DNA of 64,000 bases from Paramacrobiotus metropolitanus (taxonomy: Eukaryota; Tardigrada; Eutardigrada; Parachela; Macrobiotidae). The notes under the pieces are model-generated. The model was given only the letters and a program-made list of their open reading frames with translations, made no database searches and was not told the origin of the DNA. A program made the position numbers and the translations under genes. Of this stretch, positions 32,816-44,153 are shown piece after piece. The stretch lies in assembly GCF_019649055.1 (NCBI RefSeq), contig NW_026570271.1, positions 930,001 through 994,000 of the forward strand, read 5' to 3'. How positions within the stretch are numbered: the stretch's first letter is position 1; every line of letters begins with the position of its first letter.

Positions 32816-34232
32816 TCTAGGAGCAGTTTGCAGTTGGAAAATCGGTATTTCTACTAGACAAATGCGGTTTGTTTTCAGAAGTAGAATCGTAATCTACAAC
32901 TGTTTGATGCGCACAGTTTATGAAGTTGACTAACTGTCAATAAGATGTGTTAGGCTGTAAAGGGAACACCCAAACCGGCAGCATAGGTTTCAAATCGAAC
33001 TAAATCGAAGAAATGCTTTGAAACATGTGCATCACATTCATAGTGTATAACTCTGTACATATTATGCTCTAGTACACGGTGCAGCTGATGAATATCATGC
33101 TTGCTAATGTAATCTACCAATCTTTCGATCCTTGCAAAAGCGGTGAGCTGCTGTAATTTTAGCAAATAGCAGCTGTAACTTCTGTAACATGGCTCGCATA
33201 AAGTAAATTTATTGAAATGGAAGTTTAGGTTACACTTACTTATCGGATTGTAAATCAGTCAGAAGGTGGCTGTAAGTTGTAGCTACTGCAGTACAGCAAT
33301 CGAAGCCGCAGCGTAAACAACTGCGTACCCTGTCGTACTCGTATGAGTACAAGTACAGGATATGACTGTACAGACTGTAGCTGGCTGGAATGACCCAACC
33401 AAGAGGCTGGAAATACAGTACTTCACTGTAATGTGCATAATGTACGAGTATAAACGTGATGTGTTGGTGTATCCACCAAATTTACATGCTTCCGCTGAAT
33501 TCCATGCTCGTGTTCTTCGTGGACCGCGGTAATATGGTTGTGGAAGTTTTTTTTAGCGTTGAAAATATGTTTTTTGATGATATTTCTGGTAACAGTTATA
33601 ACAGTCGTTTTTTGTTTCATGATTCTGCTTAGTAACCATGATATAATCATGATCATGATTCTGCTTAGTGTTGAGAATAATTATTATGGAAATCAAATAC
33701 ACACTACATATCCCGGGTAGTGTTAGATGCGTTTATTATATGCATGCAACTTCTTCCTGTTACGGAAACGGCCAGAGATGCAATATCAGTACGAGGAAGA
33801 AATATTTGTTAATAATGTTATCCCATCATCTTGAAACAAGTTAGGACTGAGAATAACAGAAGCCGAGAAAAGACAAGTAAATTTAACACAACCGAGAAGC
33901 CGGAACATATTCAGGTAAGGAGAACAATAAAGTAAGCGCCATGACATAACTGTAATTATTACAAATAACAGAATATTTGCAACAGTGCATCGAAAAGCAA
34001 AAACAATCATGCAGATGATTGAGTTATTAATGTAGGTAGGTTCGCGCATTTGAACGGGCAGATGTAAGCAGAGAAATAAAAGCTTCGTAATACGTATAAA
34101 AACAAAACGTGATACACTAACCGGAACAGTACTCATCCAAGCGACAAAAAGTAGTGCATGATTATAACTGTTACTACGGTCACGTACTATGTAGTTCTGT
34201 GTGCCATAGCGTGTTGCGTGCAGCTCTAGTGT
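32816..34232. other. Intergenic, one hydrophobic minus-strand frame
   Basis: A 116-codon minus-strand frame at 33786-34136 contains a long hydrophobic segment (NILLFVIITVMSWRLLYC) and could be a piece of a membrane protein, but it has no family signature or splice partners. The rest is AT-rich with small inverted repeats at 33615-33670. Confidence 0.3.
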
Positions 34233-34931
34233 TTAGGCGGCGCATTGATACCATCCATTTCTGTAGGTACAAAAGCTGGGACTCGGGAAGGTCCGTCCCG
34301 TTATGCCGCACAGAGTAGGATATCGGGCGCACAGACCCACAAAACGTTTTCCACGACCTCCCTGACGTGTGCATAAGCGGGGAAGCCAAGTGCAGATATT
34401 AGGTAATGGCCCGGAAGGGATGACCATCCTCTTGTGGCGACCGGTGAGAGAGCACAGATTAGGATAAGCCAGACAAAAGTGATCTGCCGGTCCCAGTATC
34501 AGGTCACGTTTGCGACGTCCATTGCAGTTGTAAATGCGTCGACGGGACGCATCCCAGCAGAGATAATGCTTCGCTCTTGGAGGAAAATGGTCCGGCATCG
34601 CTATATAGCGGTTTGCTGGGTGTCGAAGGCTGGGAGTTTTGAACTGCATCTCCAGATTGAAGCCTGTTCCAAACTGTTCGAGGAATTCCCGACATTTGTC
34701 CTGGAACGCATTGTGTGTCGGCTGCACCTCGGTCCAGTTGATATTCTTCACGCTGGCCTTTCCCAGGAACGCTTGCAGACAACTGGCATAGTCAGGATCG
34801 GAAAGGAATATAGCGTCAGCTTTAGCAGCGAAGTCCACAAGCGATGGTGAGAAATCAGAATTATTAGAATCCGCACTGCAGCGAAGGACAATGCCCCCAA
34901 GCAGAAACAGTAATTCAGATACAGTTTGCAT
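34233..34931 (-). CDS. Candidate prohormone with three C-x-x-[FYL]-P-x-L-C peptides, copy A
   Basis: Single-exon frame. I choose M at 34931 (MQTVSELLFLLGGIVLRCSA) rather than the in-frame M at 34958 because the paralogue at 36604-37485 begins with the same MQxV pattern followed directly by a signal peptide. The N-terminal half carries CLQAFLG, NWTE, and KCREFLEQFGTGFNLEMQ shared with the paralogue, then YLCWDASRRRIYNCNGRRKR. The C-terminal third is a series of basic-site-delimited segments: RRKR ... FCLAYPNLC; RHKR ... ICTWLPRLC; RGKR ... LCARYPTLCG, and a terminal FCTYRNGWYQC. Precursors built this way are usually cut by furin/prohormone convertases into small disulfide-ringed peptides. Known peptide families with this motif do not come to mind; the hormone role is inference. 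Confidence 0.65.
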   Translation of the reverse strand: MQTVSELLFLLGGIVLRCSADSNNSDFSPSLVDFAAKADAIFLSDPDYASCLQAFLGKASVKNINWTEVQPTHNAFQDKCREFLEQFGTGFNLEMQFKTPSLRHPANRYIAMPDHFPPRAKHYLCWDASRRRIYNCNGRRKRDLILGPADHFCLAYPNLCSLTGRHKRMVIPSGPLPNICTWLPRLCTRQGGRGKRFVGLCARYPTLCGITGRTFPSPSFCTYRNGWYQCAA

Positions 34932-35147
34932 GGTATAGCAGTTTTGGTTTGAAGGCAAAAGCTTAGCAGTTGACGGTTAGGCAAAACTTTAGTTATAAAA
35001 AACAAGGCAACAATACGTAGCTGCCGTACGTGTATTCTCTTAAGCGTTAAAAGTGGAAAGATTTGGATCATGGACAGGCAGAAACGTCGAATAGCGAAGT
35101 ATTCTCATGCACCGGCTTATATTCTCTTACGAAGTTTACCTGAGGAA

Positions 35148-35228
35148 AAATCGTCCCGTTTGATCGAACACCAACGTAAGTTGAACAGGATGCCCGAGCG
35201 TCGTGAGATCAATCTATGGCATCGGCCT
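35148..35228 (-). promoter_or_regulatory. Conserved upstream block shared by the prohormone-like paralogues (copy A side)
   Basis: About 80 bp upstream of the gene at 34233-34931. It matches 38501-38573 upstream of its paralogue: AAATCGTCCCG, TGATCGAACA, AACAGGATGC, and then AATCAATCTATGGCATCGG with few mismatches, while the surrounding DNA is not alignable by eye. This could be a retained promoter element or a leftover of the duplication. Confidence 0.4.
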
Positions 35229-36603
35229 GCAGATCATTAAGTGGACTTCAAAATGCCTGCCGACGACATTTATGGCACATGATTATAGAATCTAGATACT
35301 GGATTTGAGAAAACGTTTATTTAGATGGATAATGGTGGGCTATAGATATCAAACGTTGCTGTTTACTTTTACCTAGTTTCAACTGAAAGAAATCAGCCGT
35401 CCAGAACTACGCTGATCGACAACTTTTCGCACGACGGTAAGCATTTTACGCGGTTTGTGTGTCTGATGCACATAATATTTGAAAATAAGTGATAAACCAA
35501 CGATAACAGCACACGCTGCCGCCAATAGTTTTGCTGACCTCGTTTTATGGGAACTATCGTCACATAATGATGCTAAACTGCATCATGTGCACGCGCAACG
35601 GCAGTCCTCCCAATGAGAGATAACCCTTATTATTTGTTTTCGTAAACGCTGAGCACAGATGACCTTTGTTATGTCTTGATCTTTAACCTTTATTGGAATT
35701 TTGGCGAATATTAGAACTTATTTCTACATTCATATTTCTACATAATTTTACATATTTGTACATACACTTTCCCAATTTTCATGTAACAATTTTTTGCGCA
35801 TCCTGCGGATACATTTCCTGAAGTACAGAATAGTTAAAGCTGTGTTTTGCTCGTCACACCTTTTACTACAAGCGCAGAGACGCTACACTTGTAAGGCTGT
35901 CACATCTGGAAATTTTTTGTTGATTTTAACATCAATTTTACATTTTCGCAACATTCGCGGTTTCTGTGGTTGTTCGAAGGTTTAAAATTGAGAACACGTT
36001 TCGTTGGCTTCCGTGAATGAAATTACGTCAACTGGTGCTCATGTTTTATGGTATAAAGCCTTAGTTATGGCTATGATGTTACGAACTATCAGTATATGAC
36101 AGCTCATAATTATAGTTTCTTTATCATGTATGCGTTTCCATGATATCTAACCAGCTATGTCCTGGTAATAAAATTAAGAATTGAAATGTTTTGTAATTAC
36201 CAGGGAGTGCCCTAGAGACACATATTGACAGCCGCTAAAACAATATTTAGGCGCACATTACTGAAGATAACGCAATAAACTGAAACTTGAATAACAGAGA
36301 ATAGTTTGTTAGAATTAATGCACATCCAAAATGGTCACACCAATTACGTATTACAAGCATAAAGGTTATGTATAACCATGAAAAGAGTTATTACAGCAAT
36401 GCAACCGGTACACTCACAAACAACGAAAAGCATGCAAATGATTGTGTATAGTCGAAAAGGCCATTAGAGTAGCAATCCTAATAAAAACATGCTATAATCA
36501 GAAAAATTTACACAATGAAAAAAATTGGCTGAAAAGCGACAATTAGAGTAGTATAAGTAAGCGATCTATGACATGTACCGTGACCCCCGCGTGTCTGCGG
36601 TAT
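35229..36603. other. Intergenic between the two prohormone-like genes
   Basis: AT-rich; no gene, TIR element or tandem repeat recognised. Confidence 0.4.
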
Positions 36604-37485
36604 TTAGGCGCACTGGTAGTGCACAAACTGGTGTCCGTTCCAGTAGGAACACCATTGGTTCTTTGGCTCCCTCCAGCGCCGATACTCATCGACGGCGATG
36701 CCTCCCACCGTACTCCCGACAACGCTTCCCCCAAACCCGCACAGGGTTGGAAACCTCGCGCAAAAGCTGACAACCGGGCCTGCAAACCGTTTTCCGCGGC
36801 TGCCCGGATGTGGAAAACTTCCTCCTCTTCCACATAAGATGGGGAATACGTAGCAAACACCCAATCCTGTTGTCACCCACCGTTTTTGGCGAGCGCCGGT
36901 ATTTCCGCTTGTGAGGGCGCACAGACGAGGAAAGGCCTGACAAAAGCGATATACCGGCCCCGGAATTACTACTTGGCGCTTGCGACGTCCATTGCAGTTA
37001 TAATAGCGTCGACGTGTCGCATCCCAGCAGAGATACTGTGGGGGTGCAGGAGCATATGCTGTCTGACCACCGAAGACCAGTTCAGCAGCAAGGGAACCCA
37101 GAACAATCGGAACCAACGGCAGACTGCGTTTTGTTCGGCGCAGGAGGCTGGTGTTGTAGGCCATGAGCTGAATCTCTAGATTGAAGCCGGTTTCAAACTG
37201 CTTGAGGAATTCACGGCATTTGCCTTCCTGTGCGTCGGCCAGTCGGTGAATGAGCGTCTGGTATGCACTGTATGTCCGCATCGGCTCGGTCCAGTTGGTA
37301 TGCTCTGCAGTAATGTTCGCCACGAGTCCGTTCAGACAGTCAGCAGAGGCGGGATCGGAAGCGAGTGAGGCCTCGGCTTCAGCAAAAATGTCCAGAAGGG
37401 TGGACGGGAAATCGGGATTGTCAGGATCTCCATTGCAGCTCAGGATGCCCGTACAAAGCAAGATCAAATAATGTACGATCTGCAT
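36604..37485 (-). CDS. Candidate prohormone with three C-x-x-[FYL]-P-x-L-C peptides, copy B
   Basis: Single-exon frame of 293 codons with signal peptide MQIVHYLILLCTGILSCNG. Shared with copy A: CLNGLVANI, NWTEPM, KCREFLKQFETGFNLEIQ, YLCWDATRRRYYNCNGRRKR. An extra hydrophobic, glycine-containing stretch (LPLVPIVLGSLAAELVFGG) follows an RRTKR site and is absent from copy A. Segments bounded by basic sites: RRKR-QVVIPGPVYRFCQAFPRLC; RQKR-WVTTGLGVCYVFPILCG; RGKR-FAGPVVSFCARFPTLCG, then a glycine/valine-rich segment and a C-terminal WCSYWNGHQFVHYQC. The third peptide is the most similar between copies (CARFPTLCG against CARYPTLCG). Predicted secreted; role as a peptide precursor is inferred from architecture only. 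Confidence 0.65.
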   Translation of the reverse strand: MQIVHYLILLCTGILSCNGDPDNPDFPSTLLDIFAEAEASLASDPASADCLNGLVANITAEHTNWTEPMRTYSAYQTLIHRLADAQEGKCREFLKQFETGFNLEIQLMAYNTSLLRRTKRSLPLVPIVLGSLAAELVFGGQTAYAPAPPQYLCWDATRRRYYNCNGRRKRQVVIPGPVYRFCQAFPRLCALTSGNTGARQKRWVTTGLGVCYVFPILCGRGGSFPHPGSRGKRFAGPVVSFCARFPTLCGFGGSVVGSTVGGIAVDEYRRWREPKNQWCSYWNGHQFVHYQCA

Positions 37486-37606
37486 GGTAATAAATTCTCT
37501 CTGAAGGCAAGCACCAAGCGTTTAAAGAAAGGTCAGTCTTCAAAATGGATACGCACCCGCACGTAACGCGATTAATGTTAAGTGCAAACAATTAGTTACT
37601 TTGTAT

Positions 37607-38436
37607 TAGAGCCCTGCACGAGCAGCAAAAGTGCTGCTCGGCTCACTCGTTTAAGCATTTTGAAACTTGCTGCTCGCTCAGCTCGCTCGCGTCCAAACCG
37701 CCGCTCGCTCGGCTCGCTCGTTTTAAGATTTTTCTTTGCTTCCGCTCGCCCTACTCGCTCGTAATTTTAATTTTGCAAATCGGCTCGCTCGTGAGATCGG
37801 CAAAAATTTTAGGTATCAATTTGTTGCACGAATCATATTAATATAAAAATTTTTACACTCACAAAAACGCAGTAAGTAAAATACGGTGTCCAGAGACGAC
37901 CACTTATACAGTCCCTCCATACGAGACTTATACCTCGTACAGGTAGTCCATTTCTTAACAATTTCATTTTTTCGCTAATACCTTTCAGTAATTTGTAACT
38001 GGATGTGGTTCTCTTGATTTAGTTTGAAATAATTAGAATAGAATGTTTGAAATTTGAAATGTACCTTGTTTTTTTATAAATCAGGCAATTGATTACTTAC
38101 GTGATTACGTCCCGAGTTCCAACAGGTGAAAGAAAACTTTAGCTTTTAATTTTTTTATGTTTCGCGCGAAAGCGCGAAGGTGACGGTGGTTTAAGACCGT
38201 TTTCTAGTCGGTCAATGTAATTCTGTACAGGAAACTTCTCCAGTTCGCACAATGTCAGGACGTAGGCTCGCGATCGCTCGCACCAAATCATCCCGCTCGC
38301 TCGGCTCGCTCGCAATTTTTTTTCTGTTGCTCAGCTCGTTCGAAAATTTGCAAAACGACGCCTGCTCGCTCGAAGTGCTCGCGAGCTGCGAGCGCTCGTG
38401 AGCCGAGCCGAGCGGCTCGGCTCGTGCAGGGCTCTA
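37607..38436. mobile_element. Non-autonomous hAT-type element with 8-bp TSD
   Basis: 830 bp with terminal inverted repeats TAGAGCCCTGCACGAGC and its exact inverse GCTCGTGCAGGGCTCTA, flanked by a perfect 8-bp direct repeat CTTTGTAT (37599-37606 and 38437-38444). An 8-bp duplication plus this end type is diagnostic of the hAT superfamily. Both subterminal regions (37620-37800, 38270-38420) are packed with CGGCTCGCTCG-like units, which could be transposase-binding repeats. No transposase frame. It lies upstream of prohormone-like copy B. Confidence 0.9.
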
Positions 38437-38500
38437 CTTTGTATATGAAATATTTCGTACCACTATATCAGTTTTTATTTACCTACAATTGACTAGATGG

Positions 38501-38573
38501 AAATCGTCCCGTGTGATCGAACATTACCTTACGTTAAACAGGATGCACGGGAATCAATCTATGGCATCGGTCT
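38501..38573 (-). promoter_or_regulatory. Conserved upstream block shared by the prohormone-like paralogues (copy B side)
   Basis: Counterpart of 35148-35228. It is now about 1 kb upstream of its gene because the hAT element at 37607-38436 lies between them. Confidence 0.4.
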
Positions 38574-39917
38574 GTTCACTGGTGAACGTCAATAATGTCT
38601 GTTGACTGCATGTACCGTACTGGGTAATGTCTGCCTGTCTGGCATGGATATTTCGGATAATCATACGCCCAGTTCCAGCAATTTCTTAACCGTTATTACT
38701 TTTATCTGACTTTTTTTTCGACTGTTGCGTGAAATTTGAACTGTACGGCATCGGCAATACAGGCTGGTATACTCGGGTTTACAGATAATACCTACATATG
38801 TACCGCACTCTCTGTTCATTAAAACTGGGCTAAAATAATCATGAAAATATGCTTTAAAACTAGGAAGAGGTATGAGTAAATGGCATATACACCTGTTTTT
38901 CTCTTGCTTGTACAATATATTTAGTCGCACTTTAAAAAATGAAACAGTTATACAGCACTCGAAGCGGTTTTTCATCACAGTAAATTATACAAGGTAATCT
39001 GCAGAATGGAGTCGTTTTTATTCGGCGCTTTCTTTACTTTCCAGTCAGCTTTCCAGATTGTATTAAAAGATATGTGTGCAATGGTAAGTAAAAGTGCAGG
39101 AACGAGTATAGCCCGCCAGATTTAATGGGCCCGATGTCAAAATGCTTGATTGAAAATTATTCGATCCCGTTGCAGTGAATGGGCACTGCACTAACTGTAA
39201 AGCTTCCGCGATTCAACGATTTTACAGAAGAGCAAAATGAAACAAATCCCTTCCCTAACCGCTAATTATTGGCAAGCATGCAGCCGTCGTAACTCGCAAT
39301 GCTTTTGGTACAGTGTCACTCGTGGCATTTAGACTCATTTGGCAGCAGAATATATTAGTAAGTACGTAAAAATTACATGGAATCTTGAATCTCTAAAAAT
39401 ATGTATTTAGGAACTGAGAGAATTCCTTTTGCTGGTTTGGGATCCTGATTTGTAAACCGCTTAATAAGTTACTGCTATACAGGTGCAACATACAGACTAC
39501 AGAATAAAATTTTGTAAATGAAATAGACACAAACTGGTAGGGTTTTGTGAACAAGAGGCATGCTGTTAAACCTTGCCCACTACAGATTTCCACACTGGCG
39601 ACATTCCCATCTAAAATTGTATTAGGCCACTTATAGAATCAGATGTATCATGTGTCCTTCACAGTTTCGCCTATTTCAAAGGGAATAAAAGTTGTCCGAT
39701 ACAGTATGACGTCGATACTCGATGTACTAATTTTTATGTCGGCTTACTACTGATACTCAGTTTTGGTTCATCGGTTACGCTTATCGTAAACAACAGATGA
39801 ACGAACGATAGCAGCAGAAAGCGGATGTCACTCTGACATTACAAACGAGGTTACGGGAACTTTCGTCACAAAGATAGACACACTACTCAGGGCGGAAGCT
39901 GATACTCTCAAAGCCTA
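38574..39917. other. Intergenic, nothing recognised
   Basis: AT-rich flank between the prohormone-like pair and the glycine-zipper/J-domain family array. Small frames only. Confidence 0.35.
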
Positions 39918-40509
39918 TTGGCTTTGGCCAAACCAGATACAGTTTACGCTTTAGTTACTTACCTATTCCACTGGCTGGCTATTCAAAATATTCATCAGGG
40001 TACCTTACGGTTAGTTCAACAGTTGCAGAATAATTTTAAATTGAGTGGCGACCTTCCCACTTTAGCACTTTTATTTATCTGGAATCCACCAGAAAAGGAC
40101 GACTGGAGGGTGGCGGCTACAAGTTGTCAAGAGACTGAACTCATAACCGACGAAGAACAGTATGCGGAGATTTTCTACTGCCTGGCACAGGCTGAGGATG
40201 CCTATAATGGCTGCGAAAGCTCAGGAATCTGGAAGATGTTGAGGGATGTTCTCGTTTCCGATAAGGTACAATCGTTCAAAATTTGATTATAAACAATTTT
40301 AACCAAACTTTGCGTTACTGTGTAATTTAAATCTACTTTATGTTCATGATGCAAATTTAGGAATTTGATGGCATCCTACTTTGACAGATTTAAACTGTTG
40401 ACCAATGTAGCAAGACCATGTTCAAAATGAGAAAACTGCAGTAAACAAAAACGCGTTTGCAGAAGCACTTATTGCCCATGGAATCGGTTCACTTCCCAAA
40501 ATAAAATAG
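39918..40509 (+). CDS. Glycine-zipper/J-domain family, short member 1 (N-terminal exon only)
   Basis: Exon 1 (39918-40265; the true start may be later than the first in-frame ATG) ends with the family N-terminal module: DDWRVAATSCQETELITDEE, QYAEIFYCLAQAEDAYNGCE, SSGIWKMLRDVLVSDK, then gtacaa. The same module with the same phase-0 donor opens the genes at 41031 and 44154. A possible second exon is 40411-40509 (aatgtag acceptor, 33 codons ending TAG), joined in phase 0, but it shows no similarity to the glycine-rich/J exon. So this copy lacks the J domain altogether. It could be a truncated functional gene or a pseudogene. Confidence 0.5.
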
Positions 40510-41030
40510 AACATGTTACAACCCTTTTCTCAAACGCTGCTGGCACATTTGGTCTATTCAGGCACACCCGATGCCTCGTTATGTTAAAATTATGTTTTGC
40601 GCCTAGAAGCGTTGCCACTGCCAGCGATATCCGGGTCATGCAGACACGAAACCATAATACATTTCTGATGTCGAATAAATTTGTTTTTTTCTATCAGTGT
40701 CAGCACTGCCAGGTGTATCCTGTGTACGCAACGATAACAATCATTTTTCATCGATATCCGCAATGGCTGCTCTATACATTTATCCTGCCAGCATAGCCTC
40801 TACAGCTTTTCAATTAGCATGGATAGCGTTGCTTTTACATAAATTATTGCGGTTTTTTTATACTTATGAAATGTCCCACGGCCACGGGTACAATACGCGC
40901 CCATTCTAGACGATGTTTTACGGCTCTTGTAGTTTCGGTAAGGTTTGTGGCGATATTTACCCCTATCACGTATACGACATTGGTAATATTGTTCGTACTA
41001 GTTCATGCTGACTGTTTCATCAAAAGCAAA

Positions 41031-41625
41031 ATGATTAACCTAACTGCGGAATGGCCATGGCGATGCCAAGTCCTCACCAAACTGCGCATTATCGTAAAGG
41101 ACAAAAAACAACATGCTGAAATTATCAAGTGCCTTGTCCAAGAAGACGCCCATGCCTTCAATGGCTACGAAAGCACAAAATTGTGGACAATGTTCAAGGA
41201 TGCTCTAGATTCCGATGAGGTATAAGAACTGCGATGATTTTTTCTACGTTATAGCGCGTTTTCTCTTCGTATAACAAGTAGAAAATTAAGCAAGTTTTTT
41301 TAGTTAATAATGAGAGTTCAGAGCCATATCAGACATAGAATAATTACTCTATGTGTTAAGCTGTTGTTTTTAACCTTGTGTGCAACGTTATGAGAAACCG
41401 TAACGGCGCCGCCGCAAACTAGGGTAGGTACTGAAAACAGTAATTTTAACTTGTCTTTTATAGGATTTCCGGCTGTGCGCAGAAGTTTTATTACGGGACA
41501 TCAAGAGTAAATGCGCTCCGACCCCAAATATGTTTTGTCGAATACGATCATGGCTTTCCCGAATGGCGCAGGCAATGAAGAGAACCGTGCTTCAAGCCGG
41601 ACGAAACTGCCGTTTGTTCTGTTAA
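41031..41625 (+). CDS. Glycine-zipper/J-domain family, short member 2
   Basis: Exon 1 41031-41219 (63 codons): EWPWRCQVLTKLRIIVKDKK, QHAEIIKCLVQEDAHAFNGY, ESTKLWTMFKDALDSDE, donor gtataag. Exon 2 41464-41625 (acceptor ttatag), phase 0, reads DFRLCAEVLLRDIKSKCAPT and stops after 54 codons. Its opening resembles the start of exon 2 of the full-length gene (YKQRFRACVKRIKRDIGSF), but the glycine zipper and J region are missing. About 116 aa. It keeps the module that may do the binding and lacks the chaperone part. Confidence 0.55.
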
Positions 41626-42376
41626 TATTCGTTCTAAATTCTACTGTCGCTGGGCTAGAAATGGTTTCTGACTATGTTTTATTTTGCGGGTCTTGACTGG
41701 CATGGTGTGGATCGCCATTATAGTTAAAGCCCAAAGGTCGAATTACAGCTGAATTACTGGAATTAAATTTTACAAGGTCGTTTGTTGCTTTTCTTATTAT
41801 ACTACCGTATCATATGTTCGCACTGCGGAAACTGAGGAGTTGTTTATGTCCCCTAGAGCCTTCTGCTACTGTCATGTTACATACATCATTCGAATAAACC
41901 TGCAAGTTACAGCGGTACGGTATTATAACTGACCACATTTTATTGGCCCAGTTGAAAAGTGCTTGATGGCATGTAATAAGAAATCTGCTGTAAAGTGATC
42001 CTGCTACGCGGGAAGGCAAGGATATCCTCCAATGACCGAATGACGATATAGGCAAATCCATTTTCAACATTAATCACATAAAAAGAATGAAAAACCACAG
42101 CGAGGTCCGTGGATTCAGTGGACTGATCTTTTCCCTATGGGCTGCGCTTTCACCTCAATCAGAGAAAATCTAATCTATCGCTTTTAAACATTCTCTTGCT
42201 TATATGTTTGTATTCTTTCTAACGAAAAATGATTCGAGATGTGCATTGTGGGTCAATCGTAGTGAACGATGCTTCTGCGTTTGTTAGCTGGTGTAACTAA
42301 TTAAAAGTTATCACATTGTAGCGCTATTACACGTACGTATGCTTAGCTTTCATTGCATTAATGGGAATGATTGTTA

Positions 42377-43351
42377 CAATGGACGACAAAAAGAAGTTGA
42401 ACCGATCAGTCGGTACGCGGTTCAAAAATAACCTCGCAACGACACGCCACCAGTAAAATTTGGACGCTTACACTTTGCATGCTACTTTCAGACGCTCGCG
42501 GTCCGTGAATATCGAAGTGCAACTATACTAATTGCATATCATAAGGTGTAGAAAAAAATTCTTAACTTTTTGGTGCTGAACATGTGGCTGTTTATGGCGA
42601 ACAGCACAAATTCTAGCCATTTTGCTTTGTCGTAGGCACAGCATAGGACCTGTGCGCAAAACCGTTTGGCTTGCAATCTATGCTTAAGTCTATGAGAAAG
42701 CAAAATGGCTAGAATTTGTGCTGTTCGCCATAAACAGCCACATGTTTAGCATCAAAAAGTTAAGAATTTTTTTCTACACCTTTGATATGTATTAATTACG
42801 ACAAAAGGTTGAACCGATCAGTCGGTCCGCGGTTCAAAATAACCTCGCAACGACACGCCACCGGCCCACCACTAAAACTTGGATGCTTACTCACTACTTT
42901 CAGACGCTCGCGCTCCGTGAATATCAAAGTGCAGCTATACTAGTTGCATATCAAAAGGTGTAGAAAAAATTTTTAACTTTTGATACTAAACCTGTGGCTG
43001 TTTATGGCGAACAGCACAAATTCTAGCCATTTTGCTTTCTCGTAGGCACAGCGTAGGATCTGTGCGCATAACCGTTTGGCTTGCAATCAATGCTTAAGTC
43101 AATGGGAAAGCAAAATGGCTAGAATTTGTGCTGTTCGCCATAAACAGCCACAGGTTTAGTGTCAAAAAGTTTAAAATTTTTTTCTACACCTTTTGATATG
43201 CATCTAGTATAGCTGCACTTTGATATTCACGGAGCGCGAGCGTCTGAAAGTAGTGAGTAAGCGTCCAAGTTTTAATGGTGGGGTGTCGTTGCGAGGTTGT
43301 TTTCGAACCGCGGACCGACTGATCGGTTCAACTTCTTTTTGTCGTCCATTG
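42377..43351. mobile_element. TA-flanked nested foldback element
   Basis: Outer inverted repeats CAATGGACGACAAAAAGAAG continuing TTGAACCGATCAGTCGGT (left) and the exact-looking inverse at the right end, with TA outside both (42375-42376, 43352-43353). Inside are two tandem units, each containing a hairpin built from GTGGCTGTTTATGGCGAACA and GCACAAATTCTAGCCATTTT facing their inverses (about 42587-42742 and 43003-43158). A second TIR-like start (GACAAAAGGTTGAACCGATC) at 42800 marks the unit junction, so one copy appears inserted in or fused to another. 975 bp, non-coding. Confidence 0.8.
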
Positions 43352-43353
43352 TA

Positions 43354-44153
43354 GTTTATTTTACCGCAGTTAGGTATCTTGAAATTTAGATTTTTGAAAA
43401 TATTGGAAGCGCATCGTGTAAGTTGAGCTGAGTTATCATTTTATTTAAAAAGAGAAGTTTCACATGGAGGTGCGCCGAGTTGCAAAAATGCTATGCGCTT
43501 GCGGCATTTTCTCCTAAACATTATCCAAACAACCAGTTCAACTCGTAACACGCCTTAAATACTACCTGCGCGAAACACCATTCTGACAATACAATACTAA
43601 GAATTGCAATCCTGCGTATTAATGAATAATATTTTAATGCTGAATCTCATGGAATATTTTTGTGGTGATCATTATGTTGTTATTTGCCGGGAACTGAGTT
43701 GTGTAAACCAGTACAATTCCATTATAAAACCGTTACCATCGTAAGCAAAATAATAAGAATAAAGTTTGGAACAATGGCACGCTGAATCGCCTGAACACCT
43801 CCGTAGCGACCAGCAGAACACTAACCTTTGGCCTGTGCTCTAGAAAAACATAAAAGGTTCACGTATATCCGCAATCGTAGCTCCAAATCACTCATCAGTC
43901 CACATAAACTGCCGGTCGTGAGCGCAGCTATGAAAGTGGCTTAGTGGGTTATACCACAGAGCACACATCCGGACTCAATAAATAGAGAAAAGGTACATAA
44001 TTTGAGTTTGATCATACTTATTTCAACTGTTAACGTTTTAGAAGGTCCCAGCTAATAGCTGACTCTTGCCCACGCTGCTTCGTTCATTTCTGAAGTGTGC
44101 ATAATTCTTGGGCTTTGTTTTTCGGATTACTCCGAGTCTCATCGTTTCTCAAA
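43354..44153. other. Intergenic, nothing recognised
   Basis: Upstream region of the J-domain family gene at 44154. No repeats or frames of note. Confidence 0.4.

Noticed and set aside
33786-34136. Hydrophobic 116-codon minus-strand frame, possible chemoreceptor piece
   Set aside because: No TYhhhhhQ or other family motif and no neighbouring exons.
37620-38420. Dense CGCTCG repeats considered as a CpG-island promoter or CRISPR-like array
   Set aside because: The repeats lie inside TIRs with an 8-bp target duplication, so they are internal to a hAT-type element; spacing is irregular.
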